From Chitinophaga skermanii (lineage in GTDB: Bacteria; Bacteroidota; Bacteroidia; Chitinophagales; Chitinophagaceae): 64,000 nucleotides of DNA. Of this stretch, positions 42,901-46,736 are shown piece after piece. The translations under genes and the position numbers were made by a program. Each line of letters begins with the position of its first letter. Position 1 is the stretch's first letter. The notes beneath the pieces were generated by a model. The model was not told the DNA's origin and made no database searches. It was given only the letters and a program-made list of their open reading frames with translations. The DNA lies in contig NZ_QLLL01000014.1 in NCBI RefSeq assembly GCF_003259335.1, positions 43,707 to 107,706 on the forward strand. The letters run 5' to 3'.

Positions 42901-43289
42901 TGGCTACACTGGTAGGCTTCTTCAATAACCAACGCATTACCGACTTGTCGACAGACGGTAGAAATGTAGATCCAAACAACGATGGCACCCCAAGCGAGCA
43001 AACACCAACACCAATTGTTGTTGCGCCAAGAGACATTTACACCCCAACCGCCTTCACACCAAATGGCGATGGTAAAAATGATCGCTTGATCTTCGGTGGA
43101 TTAGATCGCTATCCAAACTCCCGTTTAACGATCTACAACCGTTGGGGTAACCAAGTGTACCACAATAAGAATTATGACAATTCTTGGACGGCAGAAAAAC
43201 TCCTCCAAGGCACATATTACTACATCCTTGAAATCAACGCGCCTGAAGGAAAACGCGTCCTCACAGGATGGATAGAATTGATGCGGTAA
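21972..43289 (+). CDS. giant T9SS-secreted multi-domain cadherin/Ig-like surface protein
   Basis: A 7105-residue protein. Residues 1-33 form a signal peptide ('FVALFLLSALLSHPAFA'). Residues ~34-650 are non-repeat, ending in a DUF11-like domain ('IDTVRIRNNGPSNVTGASVR'). At ~660-750 and ~1225-1310 lie PKD-like domains, flanking five Ig-like domains with 'YQWQSS...ISGAT...YDPP' (~750-1225). From ~1311 to ~6860 I count 58 tandem ~95-residue cadherin/Ig-like domains with 'GVLANDTDPDGDPLT...NGSFTYTPN.NYNG.D...YRVCDNG.PSLCDTA', whose 'NDxDPDG' is a probable Ca2+ site. A second DUF11-like domain (~6870-7010) and the gliding-motility/type B sorting domain ('FTPNGDGKNDRLIFGGL', 'NRWGNQVY', ending 'GWIELMR') complete it. 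It is probably a cell-surface adhesin or long fibre exported by the type IX system. No gliding gene cluster is adjacent. A terminator follows. Confidence 0.93.
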   Translation: MIRSLHPYRAWCHFMRFVALFLLSALLSHPAFAEGSKELNANGGNRPFINCGTTYNVSFPFTSYGTVKVYVNVGERIFLGSSAQGIGSGTINLRAPNGVNYSSGTSTTTGRISNRTQEVNGPNVGSVTTGYVPYIVTVGAGQAGIWEIDFIPPSPTNTTSPSPILASGSWSQPSTAFLAAFDVSVRNAGNTAFIPGRLFTTNFVANMGNISSTFRAIFNVLTRDGYIYTVNNNGQAGFGFTFFVNNKGFRDANGAPLYKSIDDITTADVQDPRSEDTESDVTHKIFFNSPASDLPTSGATRSGTDWLLITPTPAVVSNYTFTGVEGSANVAGTNPAGGNIGFTASQNGNFLIRIDLNNNGVYTDAVDRSITGSATAGTNTVYWNGLNGLGQPTATTISNINVQVVLYAGEVHFPFIDVENNPNGIIITRTNGSGANDVVFWDDSDVPVSGIPSNPVVNTTGISSTTNGHKWGSTSYSATDFGNENGLDTWAYITSTPLTGTTNVVLREADLETVFSSSNLTAACVGASIIDTVRIRNNGPSNVTGASVRITFPAELTGVTVTSAVTSGTASLTSSSTTTTQYSAVVNMNNAAVMTFIVRGTVSSFPSSSNITFNASIMRPPDVTDPDATNPDPAPPTDPQNECDAAPSGVGCNNIKVNTITISNTPTTATIVGDAAPTYCAVTSATLTGNTASVGTVTWTKISGPGTQTFTSPNSASTTVNGLQTGTYVFRYTISSGACTPSTADVTLTVQAALSNNVITAPLTVSYCGSGDPSVITGSTPSGGSGTYTYQWQSSLNNSTWTDISGATSASYDPPALTTTTYFRRTVTSGACTTPSNSNVVQVTIIPSVTNNTITAPATTTFCTSGDPANIVGTTPTGGSGIYAIQWQQSSDSTNWSDILGAIGTSYDPPLTSTTTYYRRAITSATCLTPVLSNVVKVTVQPTLTSGSIATDQVLCGAGDPALLTAAAPTGGTGTYTYQWQSSTTSSSAGFTDIASATAATYDPPVITTTTYYRRIVRSGVCPDATSNVVTITINPSLTAGSIGSNQTFCASGDPNVFSQLTAATGGNGVYTYQWQSSTTSATAGFTNISGATAPTYDEGTISTTTYYRRITRSDGCTDAISNVVTVTIQAGIGNNTISADQTICTGSTPAALAGAPATGGSGTFTYLWQSSTNGTTFVAAAGTNNGQNYSPGALTQSTIFRRVVTSGACATGINSNIVQITVRPTTSVANAGTDQGPLTTSTTQLQGNNPTQGIGAWTQLTGPGPATINNASLYNTTVSNLVPGAYIFRWTITNDPCPSSSANVTIRVNQPPFALNDSITTNEDQPININVTANDFDSDGSVNVSSIVIASQPKFGTVAVNANGTVLYNPIANYNGPDDFTYTIRDNLGATSNAATVKLTVNSVNDIPVAADDYINVSENTTITLPAPGVLANDVDADKEQLTAVLILPVKHGTAQLNADGSLTYTPTRFFFGLDSLRYRVCDAANTCDTATVYFNVGNVNDKPVANADTYNMLEDGKLTTTVSVLANDTDADNDPLTATLLTQPAHGSIIFQSNGQFIYTPAANYNGTETFTYTACDAGGLCDTGTVTINIAPVNDAPNAVNDAYNTAEDVPLVITAPGVLQNDVDVDGQPLTVALVTAPTNGTIVLNANGSFTYTPNRDFNGLDVITYRVCDNGTPSLCDTATISITVTPVNDTVVIANETYTLNEDNALNVVSPGVLANDVDPDGDAITAALVTGPKHGTLTLRPNGSFNYLPDANYNGVDSFVYRVCDNSGACRLGTTTLNITAVNDKPVAGNDAFSVDEDQVLNVPAGALTTNDIDVDGNPLTTTLVTGPTNGTITVRPNGSFTYTPNANYNGTDVFTYRVCDNGTPSLCDTATVTITVNAVNDAPVAVNDSYSLNEDQPLTIANPGVLANDTDIDGDVLTVNVITSPAHGKLTANAAGGFTYTPGRNYNGTDSYTYQACDNAGLCSNIATVTFTIAPVNDPPSTSPVSYAVDEDNTLNVGAPGVLFNSSDVDGDPLTATLVQGPANGTLTLNSNGSFTFVPAANFNGNDFFTYNVCDPQGACILDSAFIRINAVNDAPVAYNDVYTVAEDNTLTIAAPGVLSNDTDTENDALTASLLIRPIHGTLTLNATGSFSYVPNANYNGVDSFSYRLCDAGGLCDTAVVVINITPENDAPVAGNDNYSIDEDKPLVITSPGVLFNDFDIDGDPIFSSIFIQPANGTVTMSSNGSFTYIPNPNFNGVDTFVYRVCDNDTPQLCSNGTVTVVVRPVNDAPSATNDAYTTAEDTPLTVAAPGVLANDTDVDGDPITASIVRQPLNGTVTLNANGAFTYTPSNNFNGTDTLWYRVCDNATPSACSNAFAVFTVTPVNDAPIPKEDNYTTAEDQTLTIVAPAGVLFNDSDPENDPLTATVVINPVNGTVILNSNGTFSYTPNANYNGIDSFTYRACDNSLACADAIVHIVVTPVNDIPVATDDNYTLAEDTPLTVAAPGVLSNDVDADDDPLTVVIVTNPAHGTVTLNPSGGFTYTPVKDYNGTDVFSYKVCDGSNACDTAFVNLTITAVNDTPVIVPDVYNIPPLLPFAGNQSTGNYFTKNDYDPDGDPITPTPMFTTDINGNSLLLSNDGFFQFTSAPGFLGAATFTYTACDPGGLCGSATVTFNVGAVNVPPVAVTDSFTVDEDDILRVQSPGRNILTNDADPNGGSIYVSGVATQPLHGTVTVSTDGSFTYVPEANYNGLDSFYVNVCDPQGLCANPNNKVIITINPVNDRPDAENDSYSGAEDTPLTGNVQDNDADADNDALTSTLIDAVGGTVVLNANGTFTFTPNLNFNGNATFRYSLCDNGVPSLCDTALVNLYFEPVNDTPSAINDLYNMAKNTVLVVDANNSVLQNDQTYDGDALSVSVDTLPRNGTLQFNSNGTFRYIPNTGFYGVDSFFYKVCDPFNACSGAKVTINVVGSNEVPVAVDDVASTSEDSTVTGNVLTNDSDPDPTNTLSATLVTIPANGSVIVNANGSYTYTPNPNFNGTDVFSYQVCDNGVPSLCDTGNVVITVNPVNDPPVATADDYSTLEDNTLNIPVAQGVLVNDTDIDNEPLSATVVTTTTNGILQFNSNGSFRYIPNRYYNGVDSFTYRACDVAGTCSTAIARIHITPVNNAPIAVDDIFVRTEDTVITFPPIVILINDSDPDGDSLSGRPIGNLQHGTYVSNPNGTYTYTPARDYFGVDSIMYQVCDPYGLCDTGLIKVILLPVNDPPLGGVDNYTVLSDSTLIVSSPGVLANDKDIDDTNLSATLVTGPTKGSLQLNSDGSFTYVPNQYFYGLDSATYNVCDTSNACSLTKIYFTVVGSNHPPTAITDNYTTAEDSTYSVEGSTGVLANDFDVDGEGLTASLAVAPNNGSVVVNPNGGFTYTPNPNFFGKDVFTYQVCDNNGTPLCVIGTVNITVQPRPDQPIAQPDTYTVKEDSVINVPGPGVLVNDNNVDNDQLTATLLTPPTKGTFSFNADGSFTYRPPLYTRSIDSFTYRVCNLSGLCDSSKVYLNVLPVNHAPVGVDDVFTIPEDTVITFNPNIALVNDIDVDGDSLVGTPISLLRHGTYVINGNGTITYTPDRDYNGVDSVQYKVCDPFGLCDTAYVKLIILPVNDAPVACDKQYATPEDEPYTVLAPGILTCDSDVDGDVLNGYILVQPKNGVLNVRSDNSFTYTPHPNFFGQDTTWYVVYDPSGARDTGTIIFTVIDVNDAPIANDNTVAVAKDSTANGNVLLNASDVDKDALTATVLVGATHGNLNLNPNGTFTYTPNAGYMGIDTVLYTVCDNGKPVLCDTAKLTLIVFKVNFPPIANDDTLNIAPNVQGTGNVVTNDNVPNGDTLTAVVLSTTANGTITMQPNGSYTYLPPANFLGVDTIRYQVCDNDSPALCDTATLIVNVVSTNLPPLAIDNLETCGAGIPITGNVLANDYEPNPGDTLTATLLTFPTKGSITLSANGDYTYVANITESGVDTVYIKVCDNGVPSLCDTSRFLLYISAYNNPPVTADDILTVVQGNTIGANIFRNDTDDTYPLRPTVIKLPINTYSLDSAGNFTYTAPVNFLGNDTLIYRVCDAGYPSKCDTAMVIIRVVIPNVAPVAVNDQASIVVGNTATGNVLINDTDANNDVLVASIIKSTTKGNIILSADGSYNYTPNGISLGADTLIYRVCDTALCDTGLLILQVLSNNRAPIAVNDAASAVDGVPTIGNVLLNDSDPDDNALVANLLRNVQHGSLAFNADGSFTYTANGNYTGLDTLVYSVCDNGLPSLCDTAVLVITVSRPPNGKPIANNDQVSLLEGGNASGNVLSNDIDPEGDPLTASIISNANHGVFTLNPNGSFTYAPNAGFFGSDSVMYRACDNSTPPLCDTALLVFAVQQGNRKPVAQDDIASAIAGIALNGNVVINDSDPDGNAITAYLLNTVQHGVLTFSESGSYTYTPNANFAGLDSFVYRICDDGKPSLCDTAVARFTVSLPSDKPVANNDLVTLNTGGTATGNVLSNDIDPQGRLLTVVVAKPAQHGAFTLNSNGTFTYTPGPSYAGQDTVIYSVCTNEFPPMCDSALVIFTIVQGNRAPMAIDDSKTAVAGVTVTGNVLANDSDPDGDGVVAGVVKGLSNGQFNFNTDGTYTYTPVLNFIGNDTLIYQVCDNGKPSRCDTAMLVITVGQGNRAPVGNDEVVNAVAGLSVTGNVLSNDTDPDGNTLSASMIRNITHGTFNLNEAGSFTYTPAANYVGNDTLVYRLCDNGIPSLCDSATLIFIVSAPQGAPIANNDHFQVASNGSTSGNVLSNDLSTNGGSLTASIVKNASHGAFALNADGTFTYSPATGFVGIDSIAYRACDNATPPQCDTAYLIVTVIQGNRAPVIVGESVTTISGIPVVGNVLANDTDPDGNVLTATQTANVKYGIIAFNSDGSYTYTSTPGYVGNDTLHYRVCDNGVPPLCGDASLIITVLAPADKPVANDDVVKMNSGSSVSGNVLTNDIDPVGGTLVASTITGASNGTFALNADGSYTYTPNTGYAGSDTVRYRACNNATPPACDTALLIFNVIQGNRAPVAVNDAQAALAGIPVSGNVLTNDSDPDGNLLIASVQQNVQHGRLVLNGDGSYTYTPGAGFVGLDSLVYRVCDNGIPSQCATASLVFTVTIANRAPVVVNDNVSLVSGGTANGNVLNNDSDPDGDPLTVSIVKDASNGVVVLNTDGTFTYTPNVGFVGIDTVIYQACDNRVPPACSQGFIIFNVAQGNRPPLAIDDVVNAIDGIPVIGNVLSNDTDPDGNALVATLLRNVQHGFLAFNADGSYTYTADGGYAGTDTVVYSVCDNGTPTLCDTAMLIFTVTNLNGKPLANDDRISLFSGNSASGNVLANDTDPEGDPLSASIVKNAGNGVFALNANGSFTYTPNVGFVGIDTVIYRACDNSLPPLCDTALLIFTIDQGNRAPIANNDAATAVAGIELNGNVMSNDSDPDGNLIQATLITNVKNGTLTFNLNGAYTYTPNATFGGQDTLVYMICDIGQPALCDTAIAVFTVILPAEKPVANDDNVSLDAGGAASGNVLSNDIDPRSRPLTTSIVKPAANGTFNLNADGSFTYTPNAGFFGNDTVIYRACNNATPPMCDSALLIFNVIQGNRAPVAVDDSKTAVAGVTVTGNVLANDSDPDGNAVVAGVVKNVSHGACSFNSDGTYTYTADLSYIGTDTLVYSVCDNGTPSLCDTAILVITVGQGNRAPIANNENLGAIAGVAVTGNVLANDTDPDGNALTASVVKNITHGTMVLGAGGSFNYTPAANYVGNDTLVYQVCDNGVPSLCDTATLIFTVNAPQAAPIANSDNVQSTPGIPTTGNVLTNDIATNGGSLTASVVTPAAHGTFNLNPDGSFTYTPTPGYVGLDSIAYRACSNETPPQCDTAYVIITVVQGNRAPVVFNESVGTIRDIPVSGNVLANDSDPDGNVLTATQTSNVKHGVIAFNADGSYTYTPSAGYVGNDTMTYRVCDNGVPSLCSDASLIITVVAPAGKPVANEDVVQLNVGGSASGNVLSNDIDPDGGSLTASIISNASHGICSLNADGSFTYTPAAGFLGPDTVRYRACNNATPPACDTAYLIFQVLQGNRAPLAIEDYLDAFAGIPVNGNVLANDSDPDGNLLIASIEQNVKHGVLVLNGNGTFTYTANAGFTGMDTLVYRVCDNGIPSMCTTSSLFITVTIPNAVPIAVNDMVAATAGTAVTGNVLTNDSDPDGQPLTASTVRGVQHGTIVLNADGSFTYTANAGYAGSDTLIYRACDNGTPSLCDTAYLVFNVTIGNMAPVAVNDVQAATAGSPATGNVLSNDTDPDGQPLTASTVRGVQHGTIVLNADGSFTYTANAGYAGSDTLIYRACDNGTPSLCDTAYLVFNVGIGNQAPVAVNDVQAATAGTATTGNVLANDADPDGQPLTASTVRGVQHGTIVLNADGSFTYTANAGYAGSDTLIYRACDNGTPSLCDTAYLVFNVTIGNRAPVAVNDVQAGPAGVAITGNVITNDSDPDGQPLTASVVRNVQNGIITVNADGTFSYTANTNFNGSDTLSYQVCDNGTPSLCDTAYLVFNISTGNHPPTANNDRVTTKANTTVTGNVLDNDTDPDRDNLTVSVISNVQHGTITFPANGSFSYTPSLNFTGLDSLVYRVCDNGTPNLCDTAVLYINVVANEKPIAGDDIFSGLEGTTVTGDALQNDIDPDGSSLTPSVVSGPRNGTFSFTLGGNFTYTPNTGFTGRDTITYRVCDNGTPSLCDTATIIINMIRGNRAPVAVDEFVNANAGEQIRGNVLSNDSDPDGNSLLASLVRGTLHGTFTLNDDGSYTYTPDANFQGLDTLFYRICDNATPQACANARLIIDVRIGLKPVIGIAKAVASSKLENDGTSTISLTFTVRNMGNVPITNVQVEDNLSNVFPAPLTYRIRSISASGNLIANASYNGAANINLLSTGSTLAVGALDSITLSFNVTPHGTYGTYNNVATLVGFFNNQRITDLSTDGRNVDPNNDGTPSEQTPTPIVVAPRDIYTPTAFTPNGDGKNDRLIFGGLDRYPNSRLTIYNRWGNQVYHNKNYDNSWTAEKLLQGTYYYILEINAPEGKRVLTGWIELMR
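34581..40568 (+). repeat. 11-domain block duplicated in the giant gene
   Basis: Domains 31-41 (from 34581) and 42-52 (from 37719) correspond one-to-one, giving a period of 3135 bp, or 11 x 95 codons. Domain 35 and domain 46 both read 'DDSKTAVAGVTVTGNVLAND'. Domains 38/49 share 'GNVLTATQT', 37/48 share 'TNGGSLTAS' and 40/51 share 'DPDGNLLIAS'. The copies are diverged, and the eleventh pair is the least similar. Confidence 0.85.
40569..41423 (+). repeat. three nearly identical 285-bp tandem units
   Basis: Units at 40569-40853, 40854-41138 and 41139-41423 (95 codons each). From the DPDGQPLTAS motif onward they encode the same sequence, with only scattered silent differences. This is the youngest expansion in the gene. 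Confidence 0.92.
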
Positions 43290-43315
43290 TTGTTTTTTAT
43301 ATCAACAGTAACAGG

Positions 43316-43349
43316 TTCCCGGGTACGTCTGTACCTGGGAATTTTTTTT
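43316..43349 (+). terminator. terminator of the giant gene
   Basis: TTCCCGGGTAC (43316-43326), loop GTCT, GTACCTGGGAA (43331-43341; one G-T pair), then eight T residues. Confidence 0.88.
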
Positions 43350-43443
43350 ACCAATAGGGGAGATAGAGCGCTTGTAGAAAAATTATTAATATTAATTATA
43401 ATATCTATATATTGTGTTATTATTTAACCTATAAACATTTCAT

Positions 43444-43890
43444 ATGGACCGTCGGGCCTTAACCTTTGCTATCTTATCTACTTTGGGTATTATTTCATCT
43501 GTATTCGCATGGATTAAATTTACAGGATCTTTATTGGGGGTATCGATGAACAGCATGCCAGGGGTAAATGGGTATGATACAGATTCGGGTAAGATTAATG
43601 CGCTCTGTTGTTTAGCCATGCTTGTAGTATCAGTCATTCCTGCCATTACCTTCAATACGAAGCGCGTAATCTTTATTTTAGGTAGCGTGATTAATATGGC
43701 TGCTGTTGGTTATTATATATACAGCTTCAAGACATTAGATGGAAGTGTAGAGTTGATAAAAATAGCGACTGCCATGATGGATTTGTCGATCATGCCGTAT
43801 GCTGCTTTCTTAATTGCAATGGGAGGATTCTTATACGCGTTGATGGTGGGTGCTGATTACGATTCGGAAGATGAGCCAACATACGCTTAA
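43444..43890 (+). CDS. small four-helix membrane protein
   Basis: A 148-residue protein with four predicted transmembrane helices (~7-28, ~50-70, ~75-95, ~108-133) and an acidic C-terminus ('DYDSEDEPTYA'). No family is recognised. It lies 150 bp after the giant gene, behind a strong terminator, so it is probably expressed separately. A hairpin follows. Confidence 0.75.
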   Translation: MDRRALTFAILSTLGIISSVFAWIKFTGSLLGVSMNSMPGVNGYDTDSGKINALCCLAMLVVSVIPAITFNTKRVIFILGSVINMAAVGYYIYSFKTLDGSVELIKIATAMMDLSIMPYAAFLIAMGGFLYALMVGADYDSEDEPTYA

Positions 43891-43920
43891 TACATACATT
43901 CTTTCTTTGGGTACAAGTTA

Positions 43921-43959
43921 AAACCCCGTTGCGCAATTAGCTGCAACGGGGTTTATTTA
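43921..43959. terminator. terminator between convergent genes
   Basis: AAACCCCGTTGC (43921-43932) pairs perfectly with GCAACGGGGTTT (43943-43954), with ATTTATTT after it. It can serve the membrane protein gene and the convergent nucleosidase gene. Confidence 0.82.
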
Positions 43960-43979
43960 TTTACAAAGCGCTACACTGC

Positions 43980-44582
43980 TTAGCTTACTTTCACTTCTGT
44001 TTCCAACATCCCGTTAATCATAGCCTTAAAAGCCACTGCCGCATGATGCACTTGCACACTCCATTCTTCCGCAGCGCTATCATCGGCACCATCCGTAATG
44101 TACTTTAAGCACAAAAACGGTATATTCTCTTGCTGTGCAATAAATGCCAAAGGATACGCCTCCATGTCTACCACGTTATACGCCGTTACAGCATGTCCCA
44201 TCTCGAAGCTATCGCCCGTGCCAATGGTAGCCAAAGGCGCATGTTCTACAGCTAAACCGTATTCCAATACCGTAGGTATGCCCGACAAAGGCGTTTCATA
44301 CAACTCGAACCCCAAACCGCGCACATCCATGTCACGTTGGATAAACTTCGTGCAGCACACAATCTCACCACGTTTAAACGTGCTGCTACCGGCAGAACCG
44401 AGGTTTACGATAATGCTGGGTTTCTTTTGTGCAATCGCCTTGGTAAGGTGGTAAGCTGCATTTACTTTACCGATTCCCACGAACAAAGGATCGTATTCAA
44501 CGAACTCTTCCGCCGCTTCATAACTCAATGCAAATACAAATAGAGGTTGCTCCTTTAATAAGTTGACAATCGTTGCGTTCAT
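43980..44582 (-). CDS. purine/MTA-SAH-type nucleosidase
   Basis: A 200-residue protein from the ATG at 44582; the frame is open upstream to 44711 but overlaps the regulator gene. It is a PNP/UDP-phosphorylase-fold enzyme: 'PLFVGIGKVNAAYHLTKAIA', 'IIVNLGSAGSSTFKRGEIVC', 'NVVDMEAYPLAFIAQQENIP' (the MEx(Y/A) substrate-binding segment) and 'LKYITDGADDSAAEEW' (catalytic Asp region). It likely hydrolyses the N-glycosidic bond of 5'-methylthioadenosine, S-adenosylhomocysteine or a related nucleoside. At 200 residues it is shorter than E. coli MtnN (232), as is usual in the Bacteroidetes subgroup. Which nucleoside is used is unclear. Confidence 0.85.
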   Translation of the reverse strand: MNATIVNLLKEQPLFVFALSYEAAEEFVEYDPLFVGIGKVNAAYHLTKAIAQKKPSIIVNLGSAGSSTFKRGEIVCCTKFIQRDMDVRGLGFELYETPLSGIPTVLEYGLAVEHAPLATIGTGDSFEMGHAVTAYNVVDMEAYPLAFIAQQENIPFLCLKYITDGADDSAAEEWSVQVHHAAVAFKAMINGMLETEVKVS

Positions 44583-44637
44583 AGCTGTTATTCCTGTTTT
44601 GTATTTTAAACGAACGCAAAAGTAAGGTTTCCGGCGC

Positions 44638-45276
44638 TTACAATTGTACAATTCCTTTGCGAATGGCTTCCAAGCATAAGCCCACCCGGCTCTGCACGTG
44701 CATTTTCGCAAAGAGGGCCTCTCGGTAACCTTCTACTGTTTTTTCGGTAATACCCATCTTTTGGGCTATTTGCTTGTAGGTCATATCGCTACAAGCATGC
44801 TGGAGGAATGCGCGTTCTTTCGGGGTAATGTGTAACGCGGCTTGTTCTTGTTCGCGCATGAGGAGTCGTCGGAAGTTTACATTGGCGGCATCGGCATTGT
44901 AGAAGCCTTGCTCGTGAATTTCTTGTAATGCTTTTTCGAGGGTATTGGGGTGCGTGTCTTTCAACAAGTACGCACAGCAACCGGCTTTTAGCATGCCTAG
45001 GATGGCATCGTCGGTTTCATTCATAGAAAGGGCTACCAGCTTAATAGTAGGGTGATTTTTATGAAGCCACGCAGCCGTGGCAATGCCGTCCATGATCGGC
45101 ATGTTCACGTCGATGAGCATCATTTCGGGGGTGTTGTGGGGGGTGAGTTTTTGTTGAAGGTCTTGGCCGTTGAGGGCTTCGATGACGACGTCGTATGTTT
45201 TGAAACTCTCCAACATAAGCGCCAAAGATTTTAAGAACAATTGGTGATCGTCGATGATCCCGATGCTAATTTTCAT
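44638..45276 (-). CDS. NarL/FixJ-type response regulator
   Basis: A 212-residue protein. The receiver domain has D9/D10, phosphoacceptor D56 ('LIDVNMP') and the lysine of 'AYLLKD' near residue 105. A LuxR-type HTH (~147-205) reads 'LHITPKERAFLQHACSDMTY' then 'KQIAQKMGITEKTVEGYR'. It lies 4 nt after the kinase gene, so they form a two-component pair. This is the last gene of the four-gene minus-strand cluster. Confidence 0.93.
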   Translation of the reverse strand: MKISIGIIDDHQLFLKSLALMLESFKTYDVVIEALNGQDLQQKLTPHNTPEMMLIDVNMPIMDGIATAAWLHKNHPTIKLVALSMNETDDAILGMLKAGCCAYLLKDTHPNTLEKALQEIHEQGFYNADAANVNFRRLLMREQEQAALHITPKERAFLQHACSDMTYKQIAQKMGITEKTVEGYREALFAKMHVQSRVGLCLEAIRKGIVQL

Positions 45277-45280
45277 TGTG

Positions 45281-46090
45281 TTACTGTTTAATAGGAATGG
45301 ATACTTGCACGGTGGTACCTTGGGGTAACATGCTTTCCCAGGTTATTTGTCCACCTAGTACGTGTACGCGGTGTTGCATATTTTTAATACCGAGGCCGGC
45401 AGTTGGTTCTTTGGCGTTAAAACCTTTACCATTGTCGATAATACGTACGAGTAATTGTTGTGCTTTTTCTTCGAGATGTATTTGAATGTTGGAGGCTTGC
45501 GCATGCTTAATGGCATTTTGCATGGCTTCCTGTATAATCCTGAATAAGATGATTTGCATCGCCGGTTCCAGCTCTACACGGGTGTTAGAAGGAAACACGG
45601 TGGATACGCTTAATTGTGGTTGTTGTAAGCGTTTTACTTCCGTGGTTAAGTTATCCAGCAAGTTGAATTGCTCGAGCCACTCGCGGTTCAATGATTTCGA
45701 TAAAGACCGTAGTTCGTTGATGGCATCTCCCAAGGTGGCGTACGCTGTTTTGAGGGTATCTGGCGGTTGGGGTATTTCCCGTTCTGCCAAGCCCAACAGT
45801 AACAAAGCCGTGTTTAGTAATTGGCCAACATTGTCGTGCAGTTCGCGCGACAGGCCATTGTACGTTAATTCCTGTACCTCTACTTGCGATTGGAGTAATT
45901 GTGCTTGGAACTCTTTCTGGGAAGCCACTAATTGGTCTTTATGTTCTTGCCGTTTCCTTCTGAAAATCAATAAATAACTCACACAAAACGCCGTGAATAC
46001 AAAGAAAATGATGGAACCGAAGATGGTGGCCATCATTAATTCGTTGCTGTTATTTTCTACCATCAAGGTGTTAACGATATCCATGGGCAT
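45281..46090 (-). CDS. NarX/DegS-like sensor histidine kinase
   Basis: A 269-residue protein. It has one transmembrane helix (~20-42), a coiled coil (~45-80) and a HisKA_3 dimerisation motif 'RELHDNVGQLLNTALLLLG' with the phospho-accepting His. The HATPase domain contains 'IIQEAMQNAIKHAQA' (N box), 'IIDNGKGFNA' and 'GLGIKNMQHRVHVLGG'. It has no sensor domain of its own. Its 5' end overlaps the upstream multi-pass membrane gene by 20 bp, suggesting that protein may supply the sensing part. Confidence 0.92.
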   Translation of the reverse strand: MPMDIVNTLMVENNSNELMMATIFGSIIFFVFTAFCVSYLLIFRRKRQEHKDQLVASQKEFQAQLLQSQVEVQELTYNGLSRELHDNVGQLLNTALLLLGLAEREIPQPPDTLKTAYATLGDAINELRSLSKSLNREWLEQFNLLDNLTTEVKRLQQPQLSVSTVFPSNTRVELEPAMQIILFRIIQEAMQNAIKHAQASNIQIHLEEKAQQLLVRIIDNGKGFNAKEPTAGLGIKNMQHRVHVLGGQITWESMLPQGTTVQVSIPIKQ

Positions 46091-46733
46091 TTTGCTTGTT
46101 GAGAAATAAACCGACTGTAAAACACAAGTACATAATAATGTTACAAATGTTGTGTATCATAGAAATCCCGAACAGCAATTCATTCGATGGCTGGCGAATA
46201 TAATAATACAGCGCAAACGTAAGCAAGGTGCAAGGGGCGTAGAAGATTAAAGCGCCTAGGTACCAAGCAAACGGGTTGTCTGCGCGGATTAAGTTTTGAT
46301 CGGTGAAGTATTGTTCCTTCAGTAAATACAACATCCACACGAGGTAAATCGTATTGTTCACGCACACCAGTTCATTGAGAAACTGGCCATGCAATCCCTT
46401 TACAATAAACAAATAAGTAGTAATGCCTGCATATAAAATCAAGGTGCCTACCATGAACTTCCGGTGAAAGGGGAAACGCATTTTCGAGCGGAAGAGCATG
46501 AACAGCATGCCGAATTCTACAGGTGTATACAGGTTGTACGATATGTTCAGTAGTGCATTTTCCTGGTAGAACATAAACGTTAATAGTTGAGGCACCAGGG
46601 CTGCCAATACAAGGTAAAAGATCCACTTGGAATCGTTGTTCAACCCTTTGTAGTTGATGAATCCTGCTACGGCTGGTAGTACAACGATCCAAATGGAAAT
46701 GATATGTAGGATCTTGAGAAACAATGGTGTCAA
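46071..46733 (-). CDS. multi-pass membrane protein upstream of histidine kinase
   Basis: A 220-residue protein with about six or seven hydrophobic helices and short loops; no annotated family is recognised. The gene overlaps the kinase gene by 20 bp and follows the 242-residue gene by only 3 bp, so all four genes should be one transcript. As the kinase has only one membrane helix and no input domain, this protein is a plausible membrane sensor partner. That is inferred from gene order and overlap only. Confidence 0.75.
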   Translation of the reverse strand: MTPLFLKILHIISIWIVVLPAVAGFINYKGLNNDSKWIFYLVLAALVPQLLTFMFYQENALLNISYNLYTPVEFGMLFMLFRSKMRFPFHRKFMVGTLILYAGITTYLFIVKGLHGQFLNELVCVNNTIYLVWMLYLLKEQYFTDQNLIRADNPFAWYLGALIFYAPCTLLTFALYYYIRQPSNELLFGISMIHNICNIIMYLCFTVGLFLNKQNAHGYR

Positions 46734-46736
46734 GTT

